Notes under the pieces: model-generated
Databases searched by the model: none
What the model saw: only the letters and a program-made list of their open reading frames with translations
What the model was told of the DNA's origin: nothing
In this document: in pieces, positions 45,826 through 53,260 of the stretch
How positions within the stretch are numbered: position 1 is the first letter of the stretch
Layout of the letters: each line of letters starts with the position of its first letter
Origin: Bacteroidota bacterium
Lineage (GTDB): Bacteria; Bacteroidota; Ignavibacteria; Palsa-1295
Length of the DNA stretch: 64,000 nucleotides
Assembly: GCA_030706745.1 (NCBI GenBank)
Contig: JAUZNX010000007.1
Span: forward strand, 141,825 to 205,824
Reading direction: 5' to 3'
Position numbers and translations under genes: made by a program

Positions 45826-45984
45826 TTGCCGTGGCTACCGCGTAAGTTCGCATTCGTTATTACGCGAGCGTTGCACACACAGCGAACGCGATCTAACAGG
45901 GACAACAAACACCTTCTTGCCTCTCCTCTGCGGATCATTGATCTTCACCGAGAGGGAAGTCACACATTGGCAAACGAACTAACC

Positions 45985-46018
45985 GGCCGGGCACTTCACT
46001 CTCACCGGGTGCCCGGCC
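45985..46018 (+). ncRNA. Conserved hairpin H1 (structured leader or terminator)
   Basis: Stem GGCCGGGCAC/GTGCCCGGCC (10 bp), loop TTCACTCTCACCGG. It shares AACCGG, GGGC and the loop word CTTCRCTCTCACC with H2 at 47586, while three stem pairs differ by compensatory changes. It lies 56 nt upstream of element D. Confidence 0.55.
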
Positions 46019-46073
46019 AGTGATATAGACCTTCGACAGCGAAGAAGATGAAAAAAAATGAAGCGAACGAAAA

Positions 46074-46096
46074 TTGGGGGATTATTAGGGGTTGAA
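46074..46096 (+). repeat. G-rich direct-repeat element, copy D
   Basis: Identical to copy C over all 23 nt, with GTAAGTTTGCATTCGTTATC downstream nearly matching that of copy C. A hairpin CGCAC-ATCTTA-GTGCG follows. It is about 760 nt upstream of the first pilus subunit gene. Confidence 0.7.
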
Positions 46097-46831
46097 GGCT
46101 CCGATCAACGCTGTAAGTTTGCATTCGTTATCACGCACATCTTAGTGCGAACGGAACGAGCCGAAAATCCGGAACAGAGTAGGCTTTTGAAATTTGAAAT
46201 GTTTTTGTAAGACTCACAACGGTAGCGTGGAGCGCATGGGCCAATCAGAAGACCCCTCATTTCACTCTTCGCTACCAGGCTACTTGAATTGCCGCAACGC
46301 GAAACGACTTATGCGCGAGCGGCAAACCGGTCAAAGTCGCGATTTCACCCGCGACGTTTGACATGAGGTTTCCACCACCTCACGAGGTCAACGCAACAAC
46401 CGAACATGAAATCATTGACGCTCACCGTAGCGAAAGTACGGTATTGCCTTATCACACGAGCGGCGCAGTTGAAGCGCCTTGAGACTGTGGCCAGTTCAAC
46501 GGCTCGGTCCATCATGACGATCGAGGACTCGGTGGCAAGCGTAGTGAGCGTCACAAAAAAGTTTGCTGTCAAAGCAATCCTGGGAGGTCCAACACGGTGC
46601 GGGCTGCACCACCTACGAGCCAGATATCAATCGACTCGAACCATTGGGGAGTTACCCCGCGCAGCTCACTGGATCGGACTGCCCTTCGGCCGGCGGCAGG
46701 CGTACTTGATTCTCATCTCTGCAGAGATAAGACCCAGATACGTGAGCCAACTGCCAGAAACTCAACAGGCCGGCTTGCGCCAGCCCGGAGAGTGTCTTAC
46801 TTAACCCGTACACCTATCTTTACGGAGCGGT

Positions 46832-47488
46832 ATGCGGATTTCTCAACAACCTGATAACAACTTAACTCAGATGAAGATTACAATTAAACTCATGGCGGTA
46901 GCGGCGATGCTCGGGCTCGCTGGTTCCGCAATGGCACAGAGCTCTGACAATGCACTTGCACACATTGGTTTCAGACTGGCTGTTCCGATTCACATCGCAG
47001 CGTGGACGGGCGACGGGCAGAACCCATCATACCTCGATTTCGGTACACTCATTTCGCAGAACTCGACACTCGATGGTAGTGCGACGTTGACCCCATGGGC
47101 GCTCGGATATTCTGGTCCGTTCGCTTATGGAAGCAGCCTCACCAATCTGACGAACCTGAACCCAGTCGGCGATATGCCTCACTCTTCATACTGGCAGATC
47201 ACCGGCGAGCCGGGCGCGCTCTTCACGCTTTCGATCAACGGCACAACCGTATATGGCAGTGATGGAATTCCGAAGCAGATGACGCTTGACCCCAATCCTC
47301 CCGTCGTGAGCAAATGGCGGTGGTTTGCACAGTTCCCGAATCCCGCGAACGACAAGGCATGCTCGATCGTGACGATGCCGGGTTCCGGATCGTTGGTCGT
47401 CGCGATTGCTGGCACGCTCACAATTCCGTATCAATATACGGCGGTTGGCGACCACAGCGCAGACTTCCCAGTGACCGTGTACTATTAA
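46832..47488 (+). CDS. DUF4402-like pilus subunit candidate 1
   Basis: 218 residues from ATG 46832 (GGAG just upstream), or 205 from ATG 46871, which gives the more typical signal peptide MKITIKLMAVAAMLGLAGSA then MAQ. The mature part resembles DUF4402-type secreted subunits: early strand SYLDFGTLI, central WQITGEPGALFTLSINGTT, ending in paired strands PYQYTAVGDHSADFPVTVYY. Such beta-sandwich proteins occur with chaperone-usher-type genes, as here. Probably a pilus or surface-fibre subunit. Confidence 0.7.
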   Translation: MRISQQPDNNLTQMKITIKLMAVAAMLGLAGSAMAQSSDNALAHIGFRLAVPIHIAAWTGDGQNPSYLDFGTLISQNSTLDGSATLTPWALGYSGPFAYGSSLTNLTNLNPVGDMPHSSYWQITGEPGALFTLSINGTTVYGSDGIPKQMTLDPNPPVVSKWRWFAQFPNPANDKACSIVTMPGSGSLVVAIAGTLTIPYQYTAVGDHSADFPVTVYY

Positions 47489-47585
47489 TCGGATGGAATC
47501 CAGGACTCTTGACTCTTGTGATCGAAGACATCGATCCAGAACGGGAGTTCGATCCTGAAGAACAGGAAATACAAGAACAGGGTAA

Positions 47586-47623
47586 CCGGTTGGGCGCTTC
47601 GCTCTCACCAAGCGTCCAACCGG
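47586..47623 (+). ncRNA. Conserved hairpin H2 (structured spacer between subunit genes)
   Basis: Stem CCGGTTGGGCGCTT/AAGCGTCCAACCGG (14 bp, one G-U pair), loop CGCTCTCACC, followed by GATTTTAT. It is homologous to H1 (45985) in plan and loop. A second small hairpin ATGAATC-TTCA-GATTCAT follows at 47631-47648, immediately before the ribosome-binding site of the next gene. It could be a leaky terminator that lowers expression of downstream genes relative to subunit 1. Confidence 0.6.
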
Positions 47624-47661
47624 CGATTTTATGAATCTTCAGATTCATCAGGAGTATATCC

Positions 47662-48570
47662 ATGAAGAGCCTCAAAGAACTTCTCGAATATGCGCAACAC
47701 GCACTTCTCCTGATTGCATGTGTTAGTGCGTTTCTCGGCTCCATCATCGTCGCATCAGTCTCCCTTTCTGGCGCGCAAAGCTTGAGCGATCGCCTTACCG
47801 ATACCTCGCTGAGGTCAAGAGTGAAGGCGTCTACGCCAGTGCCCGCGCTCTCGCCTCAACCAACACAGAGTAATACAGTCGTAGTTAACGTAGCGCCTCG
47901 CTCGTCCAGAAACTCACAAGTCACAGTTCCGAACCATTCGGGCGCTTCAGCCGGCTCAACGGGCAACGGATTCCAGGCAAACTCGCATCTGGCCTCGACC
48001 AGTACGGCAATGGAAGGGAACACTATTGCAGGCATGAAGTCTCAGCTTTCGTCGATAGGAACAACGCGGAGTAATAGTTTCAGCAACGGTCGCATCAGGA
48101 TCACACCAATCCGCGATCTCAATTTTGGAGTGGGCGTCATTGGCGCAGGTGGTGGTACGATCACAACGACTCCGGCCGGAGTGTCAAGTTGCACCGGCGC
48201 CGTCATTCTTGAGCCCACTTCGAACGCCACCGCTGGAGCATTTCAGTTCTCGATTGCGGGAGACGAAGACGAGGAAGATCCATGGGTCGATAACGGCCAT
48301 GGGCGAGCCCGCAGACACAATCATCATCGCAACGGCAGCCGCAATGCCGACAGTGATCAGCAAGACGGCAGTCTGCAGATCCTCTCCATCATGATGCCGG
48401 ATCACGCGGTGCTTACTCGTGTTGGCGGCAGCGGAACATACACGGCTGATCATTTTACGTACGCGATCGATCGCGAGACAGTATATGTCGGGGCCACACT
48501 TCACGTTACCCAAAGCCAGATTTCCGGCCCGTTCGCGGGAAGCTATTACCTCACGCTCATTCTTGAGTGA
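47662..48570 (+). CDS. DUF4402-like pilus subunit candidate 2
   Basis: 302 residues: N-terminal hydrophobic segment (HALLLIACVSAFLGSIIVAS), a long Ser/Thr/Asn-rich linker, then a DUF4402-like domain from about residue 130: ITPIRDLNFGVGVIGAGGG, TPAGVSSCTGAV, and the closing VYVGATLHVTQSQISGPFAG with YYLTLILE. A charged insert rich in Asp, Arg and His (EDEEDPWVD, RARRHNHHRNGSR) interrupts the domain. AGGAG precedes the ATG. Its larger size and linker suggest an adhesin or tip role (inference). Confidence 0.7.
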   Translation: MKSLKELLEYAQHALLLIACVSAFLGSIIVASVSLSGAQSLSDRLTDTSLRSRVKASTPVPALSPQPTQSNTVVVNVAPRSSRNSQVTVPNHSGASAGSTGNGFQANSHLASTSTAMEGNTIAGMKSQLSSIGTTRSNSFSNGRIRITPIRDLNFGVGVIGAGGGTITTTPAGVSSCTGAVILEPTSNATAGAFQFSIAGDEDEEDPWVDNGHGRARRHNHHRNGSRNADSDQQDGSLQILSIMMPDHAVLTRVGGSGTYTADHFTYAIDRETVYVGATLHVTQSQISGPFAGSYYLTLILE

Positions 48571-48615
48571 GCAATTGGATGTTTGCATAAACTGTTCAAA
48601 TAATTTCTTGGTGTT

Positions 48616-49458
48616 ATGAAGAATCACTCCGTCACACTCATGCTGATGCTGGCGTCCTTGGCCAGCCTGACAGCTTCAAAAGTCGTTCGCTCACAGGCCC
48701 CGATGATAGAGCCAAGGCGCATCGTCTTGGACGCAAAGCAGCGAAGTGCTACCGCAAATGTGTACAACACTACGGATGATACCGCAACGTACACTGTCAG
48801 TTGGAGTCATCTCCGAATGAACGAGAATGGTGAGTACCAGCCGATCGACAGTGTCACGCCGGAAGATAGGATCGCCGATTCGATCGTCCGGTTCTATCCA
48901 CCCGAGATCACATTGCCGCCTCATGCCGCACAAGTTGTTCGCGTGCGCTTTTTGAAACCGAGGGACCTGGCTCCACTGGAATTCCGCTCGCACCTCTTAT
49001 TTTCTGAGGTCGCCCGAGCAGTTTCTGTGGAACGGGCCTTGAGCGATACCGGGAAATTACGAATACTACTCCATCCCAGATGGGCGGTGGCCATCCCGGT
49101 CATCGTACGCAATGAGACAACTCCGGCATCAGTAAGCCTTGATAGTGTTGCAATCTCGGATTTGGATACGGGGAGGCGTGCTCAGTTTTCTGTGAACATC
49201 CGCCGCTCCGGCGTCGAGTCGAGTTATGGGATGATCGTGATCAAACACGTCGATTCTGATGGCAAAGAGACCCAGGTTGCCTTCTTCAAGAATGTAGCGG
49301 TGTATCCACCCGTCGGGGTCCGCAAGCTCCGGCAGACCATCACCGTACCGAAAGATATCGACCTGACCTCAGGAAAGATCACGGTGGAGTATCAAACTTC
49401 TACCGGGAGCCAGACTGAGCAAGTTCAGGCATCCGCTCAACTGGCGCTCGGTAAGTGA
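48616..49458 (+). CDS. PapD-like periplasmic pilus chaperone
   Basis: 280 residues: signal peptide (LMLMLASLASLTASKVVRS), then an Ig-like domain with features of fimbrial chaperones: MIEPRRIVLDAKQRSATANV, VSWSHLR, FYPPEITLPPHAAQVVRVRF (the G1-strand-like region) and a second domain ending LTSGKITVEYQTS. Such chaperones fold and cap pilin subunits for delivery to an usher. The gene sits between two DUF4402-like subunits and the usher-like barrel, 45 nt after subunit 2. Confidence 0.85.
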   Translation: MKNHSVTLMLMLASLASLTASKVVRSQAPMIEPRRIVLDAKQRSATANVYNTTDDTATYTVSWSHLRMNENGEYQPIDSVTPEDRIADSIVRFYPPEITLPPHAAQVVRVRFLKPRDLAPLEFRSHLLFSEVARAVSVERALSDTGKLRILLHPRWAVAIPVIVRNETTPASVSLDSVAISDLDTGRRAQFSVNIRRSGVESSYGMIVIKHVDSDGKETQVAFFKNVAVYPPVGVRKLRQTITVPKDIDLTSGKITVEYQTSTGSQTEQVQASAQLALGK

Positions 49459-49498
49459 GCCGCCATGTGTGATCTATTCGGAGGAATTCTCAAGTCCA

Positions 49499-52267
49499 AT
49501 GCATGGCACAACGAATGGCAATCACCCCGGCCTCAAGCAAGCAACAGGCTACCAAGCGGTCGCTGAATCGAGAGGCAAGGCCGTCACGTGGAACGGGCGA
49601 ATCCGGAGTCTTCTTCTTTTTCTTTGCCTGGGATTCCTTTGGCTGGGAATCCCAGGTGTCGGAGTAGCTCGAGACAATCCCAAGCCAACCGCAAAGCGAA
49701 CCTCTGCAGCACTCCGACCTGCGGATATCGAGCTAGTCAACAAGACCATCGGCAGTACTGATGCTCAGGCGCTCATCCGTGACACCATCGCCTATGTTAA
49801 CCCGCTGGACGTCTTCAATTTCATCCACGTTCACACGACTCTCTCTTCGAACGAGGATATTCTCTCCGGCTTTTACATTGATGAGAAACGGACGTTCATC
49901 ATCAATTCGGCCGAACGATCCATCACGTTCGAGGGGCATCGATACGCGATCGGAGACAGTGAATTCGCAGGGGGATCGACCGGGACGTATCTTGCCACGA
50001 GTGTCCTGGAAAGGGTCTTTAAGCTGAAGTGCGCTTTTGACTTGCGGAAGCTCCAGGTCGCGATCTCCTCTGGTGAGAAGCTTCCCGCTGAACGTGAATT
50101 CGAGGATGAGAAGCGGAGAAACAATGCCCAGGGCCTCACGAAGACTCTGTACCGAAAGCCAGACCGTGTATTCACTCTGCCTCGCTCTTGGTTCTCGCTG
50201 GGGATTCTGGACTGGTCGTTTGGGGCGTTCTACTCCAAATCCTCCGAGTCGGGCAACTACCACCTGCAACTTGGCAGCCAATTCGCCGGCGGCGATCTCG
50301 ACGCATCATTGGACGGGAATTACAATGAAACGATCGATTGGGCACGGACGCCATGGCGGTGGCGATTGCCGGTCCAAAATAGCTCGCTGTTGAAGACGAT
50401 CCTCGTTGGTCGCCGAGCACCATTTTCCAATCTCCAACTGGCAGACTCGATGGTCGGAATTCAGTTCAGCAACACCCAGTCCTCCATGTCGGGTCCTGAC
50501 CAATCAACGTACACAAACTATACGATCGCAGACCGCACGGAGCCGGACTGGACGGTTGAGCTATACCTCAACGAACAACTCATCACATACGTGAAGGCAG
50601 ATCAGACGGGATATTATAAGTTCGTCTTTCCACTTCCATACGGCTCGACGGATGTGCGACTGCGATTTCTTGGGCCGTATGGTGAGGTTCGTACGAAAGA
50701 GTTGGCCTTTCGGATCCCTTACACATTTCTCCATCCCGGCGAGGTGCAGTATGAACTGACGGCTGGGACTTCCGTCGCGAATCCAGAGCTGAGCAATTCC
50801 GTCGCAAAGCTGGACCTGAAGTTGGGTATCAGTAGTGCAATCACTCTCGGAGGAGGCGTGCGATATTCGATGGACCCGATCGGCAAGCCGGTGTTTCTTC
50901 CAAGCGCTTCGGGCTCGCTAAGAATCTCGAGCGATGTGGTGGCTTCCGCGGACTATTATCATAAGGCCGGTATTCAAAGTTCGCTCAATGTGACAAGCCC
51001 TCTTGGATTTGCCTTGGATGCACAATATCAGTCTTCCTTGGGATGGCAAGCGAGCGCTCTTGACAATCTGGTACTTCAAAATCGGCGATCACTCAATGTA
51101 TTCTTCCCGCTGCCCTGGAATATCGGCACGGTACAGCTCGGTGGAACGGATATTCCAATAAACTCTCGGGAGGGCGACGTACAGGCATCTGGTACATTCA
51201 ATCTCAACCTATTTGGGTACGACCTAAGCTCGAGCGCGAGTGTCTCCTATCATCGGGATGGATTTCATCTCAAACCAACCTCCGAGATTCAATTGCAGGG
51301 TGGCCTCATGTTCTCGCTGCCACCAGTTCTTGGTGTTCAATTTCGGCCCTCGGCAAACGTGGACTACACACATCTTAGAGTCCTGGATGCCAGTCTCAGC
51401 GCTACCAAGTACATTGGCGATCAGCGATCTGTGAGCCTCTCGGGTGTACATGATTTTCGATCGCGCTCGAATTCCATTCAGGCAAGCATCGGTTTCAACT
51501 TCCCGTTTGCGCAAACCGGGCTGCAATCGACGTATGGTACCGGGTCGCCCCTTTCGGCTGGTACCACGATGCAGGGCTCGGTTGTGCTCGATCCCGGAGC
51601 CGGGAACATCCTGTTCGAGAATCACTCGGCAGTCCGCACCGGGGGTGTTACGATCGAACCATTCCTCGACCAGAACAACAACGGGAGGCGTGATGCCGGA
51701 GAGCCCATTGTTAAGAAAGTTGAGATCGAAGCCCCTGGGACAGTTGACAATCAAAAGGATTGGAGTCTCCGCATTATGGATCTGGAGCCATACGTTCCCT
51801 ATTACTTTAAGACTTCAATGAAGGCCGTGGAGAGCGCTTCGTTTGTATCGAAGTATGAATCCTTCGAGATCACGCCTCCCGCGAATGGATTTGCGAGGGT
51901 CCAGTTACCGATCTTGAGTGTCGGCCAAATCGAAGGTTATGTATCGATGGCGAAATCCACCGGTCAAAAGCCAATGGGAGGAGTACGGATCAAGATACAG
52001 CATGCTGACGCGAATGATACTTCCATGGTGATGCCTACTGAGGATTTGCTCACTTACTCGAATGGGGAGTACTTCTATTTGGGACTCATGCCCGGCAAGT
52101 ATCGTGTCTCACTCGATCCGAAGCAACTCGAACTTCTGCACGGTGTAGCAACACCACCGTATATCGAATTCAAAATAGAAAACAAGGACGACGGCGACCT
52201 CATCGAGCGACTAGACTTTTCAATCAGCGCACCCCCCGAGGGCAACACAACGAAAACTCCTAAATAG
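49499..52267 (+). CDS. Usher-like outer-membrane protein with C-terminal SdrD B/CarboxypepD-like domains
   Basis: About 922 residues from ATG 49499; GTG 49469 is an alternative, and a GGAGGA lies between them. A signal region (SLLLFLCLGFLWLGIPGVGV) precedes an N-terminal domain, then a long porin-like barrel with usher-style motifs (VELYLNEQLITYVKADQTGYY, read as plug/loop; FLGPYGEVRTKELAFRIPY; LHPGEVQYELTAGTS). After the barrel comes an SdrD B-like segment with DQNNNGRRDAGEP and a carboxypeptidase-regulatory-like beta-sandwich (GQIEGYVSMAKSTGQKPMGG). It should translocate and assemble subunits 1 and 2. Confidence 0.78.
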   Translation: MHGTTNGNHPGLKQATGYQAVAESRGKAVTWNGRIRSLLLFLCLGFLWLGIPGVGVARDNPKPTAKRTSAALRPADIELVNKTIGSTDAQALIRDTIAYVNPLDVFNFIHVHTTLSSNEDILSGFYIDEKRTFIINSAERSITFEGHRYAIGDSEFAGGSTGTYLATSVLERVFKLKCAFDLRKLQVAISSGEKLPAEREFEDEKRRNNAQGLTKTLYRKPDRVFTLPRSWFSLGILDWSFGAFYSKSSESGNYHLQLGSQFAGGDLDASLDGNYNETIDWARTPWRWRLPVQNSSLLKTILVGRRAPFSNLQLADSMVGIQFSNTQSSMSGPDQSTYTNYTIADRTEPDWTVELYLNEQLITYVKADQTGYYKFVFPLPYGSTDVRLRFLGPYGEVRTKELAFRIPYTFLHPGEVQYELTAGTSVANPELSNSVAKLDLKLGISSAITLGGGVRYSMDPIGKPVFLPSASGSLRISSDVVASADYYHKAGIQSSLNVTSPLGFALDAQYQSSLGWQASALDNLVLQNRRSLNVFFPLPWNIGTVQLGGTDIPINSREGDVQASGTFNLNLFGYDLSSSASVSYHRDGFHLKPTSEIQLQGGLMFSLPPVLGVQFRPSANVDYTHLRVLDASLSATKYIGDQRSVSLSGVHDFRSRSNSIQASIGFNFPFAQTGLQSTYGTGSPLSAGTTMQGSVVLDPGAGNILFENHSAVRTGGVTIEPFLDQNNNGRRDAGEPIVKKVEIEAPGTVDNQKDWSLRIMDLEPYVPYYFKTSMKAVESASFVSKYESFEITPPANGFARVQLPILSVGQIEGYVSMAKSTGQKPMGGVRIKIQHADANDTSMVMPTEDLLTYSNGEYFYLGLMPGKYRVSLDPKQLELLHGVATPPYIEFKIENKDDGDLIERLDFSISAPPEGNTTKTPK

Positions 52268-52456
52268 AGGCGCACTCAATGTGCCTCCTGTAGATCGACC
52301 CACCCCGGGCTTCGTTGCACGTTGCGCGATTCCGGTCGATGCCGCAAGCGGCCCGCGAGTTGCCTCAATGCCGTCAACGGTGATCTGGAAATTCGAATTG
52401 AAGAGGCGCCCGGATGCAAAGAGGGGTTAAGGCCCCATTGTGGGTTAGTAGGGTAT
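52268..52456. other. Intergenic region between convergent usher and hyfI-like genes
   Basis: 190 nt with a weak hairpin directly after the usher stop (GAG-GCAC/GTGC-CTC around 52267-52287). No clear terminator with a T-run for either operon and no reading frame of note. Confidence 0.4.
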
Positions 52457-53260
52457 TCAGGTCTTTTCCAACCGATCAAGCAGGCGCAGCAGGCCATCGA
52501 GGATAGTCAGTGGATGCGGTGGACAGCCGGGGATGTAGAGATCGACAGGCACGACGGAGGTCGCGCCATTAAGGATTTGCGGATTGCCAACGAAGGGGCC
52601 ACCGGCAATCGCGCACGCGCCAACTGCGATGACAATCTTTGGCTCGGGCACTGCATCCCAGGCCTTCTTCAAGGCGAGTTCCATGTTCTTTGAAACGCAA
52701 CCGGTGATAAGCAGGCCGTCTGCATGACGTGGTGAAGCCACATATTGGATCCCGAAGCGACTGATATCCCACCCGATGGTACTAAGCACGTTGACGTCTG
52801 CTTCGCAGCCGCCACAACCACCGGCACTCACCACACGTAAACGCAACGAACGGCCAAATAACTGACGCATTTTTTCGTCGAGAGCAGTTGCGAGACGAAT
52901 CTCTTCGCGGCCGGGATCGCCGAGAATGAGATCTTCACGATGACGCACGGCCATGCGATGATCCCCGGTTTGCGTGATGGCGTTTGGTGGACAGACCTCT
53001 ACACATGCGGAGCAGAAAATGCAGCGACCGAGATCAAGAGCGACCGGAGACCCGAGCGTGCGCGTGATCGCTTTGGTCGGACAAACGGAGATGCAAGCGC
53101 TGCAACCGTCGGTACATTTGCCAGCATCCACCCTAAGTGTACCGCCATGACGGTCAGGCAGCGCGGGCGCCGGGCCATCTGGATAGGCCATGGTTTCGCA
53201 GCCGCTCTTCAGACGATGCGCGACGGTATCAATGACAAACATGCGTTTGCGTGACTTCAT
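52457..53260 (-). CDS. hyfI: Ferredoxin-NuoB/HycG-like electron-transfer subunit (HyfH-HyfI fusion)
   Basis: 267 residues. The N-terminal half carries two [4Fe-4S] ferredoxin motifs (CTDGCSACISVCP and CIFCSACVEVCP). The C-terminal half is a NuoB/small-hydrogenase-subunit domain with GGCGGCEADV, TGCVSKN, GACAIAGGPF and the final PGCPPHPL. These are separate proteins (HycF/HyfH and HycG/HyfI) in E. coli formate hydrogenlyase. All Fe-S cysteines look intact. Its start overlaps the large-subunit stop (ATGA). Last gene of the operon. Confidence 0.88.
   Translation of the reverse strand: MKSRKRMFVIDTVAHRLKSGCETMAYPDGPAPALPDRHGGTLRVDAGKCTDGCSACISVCPTKAITRTLGSPVALDLGRCIFCSACVEVCPPNAITQTGDHRMAVRHREDLILGDPGREEIRLATALDEKMRQLFGRSLRLRVVSAGGCGGCEADVNVLSTIGWDISRFGIQYVASPRHADGLLITGCVSKNMELALKKAWDAVPEPKIVIAVGACAIAGGPFVGNPQILNGATSVVPVDLYIPGCPPHPLTILDGLLRLLDRLEKT

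Larger units (their letters stand above)
45818..46831. other. 1-kb non-coding or decayed region before the pilus locus
   Basis: It holds the ends of element copy C, the covarying hairpin at 45985-46018, and element copy D with the conserved block after it. One plus-strand frame, 46406-46804 (132 codons, MKSLTLTVAK...), begins with a leader like that of the first LuxR-type gene (shared DNA around TGACGCT and AGCGA), at a similar distance after element D (332 versus 324 nt). The rest of that frame looks non-protein-like, so it may be a decayed third unit. Confidence 0.45.

Noticed and set aside
44157..46096. Integron-like or CRISPR-like array of repeats.
   Set aside because: Only four elements with irregular spacing; no attC core sites, no integrase and no spacers of constant length.
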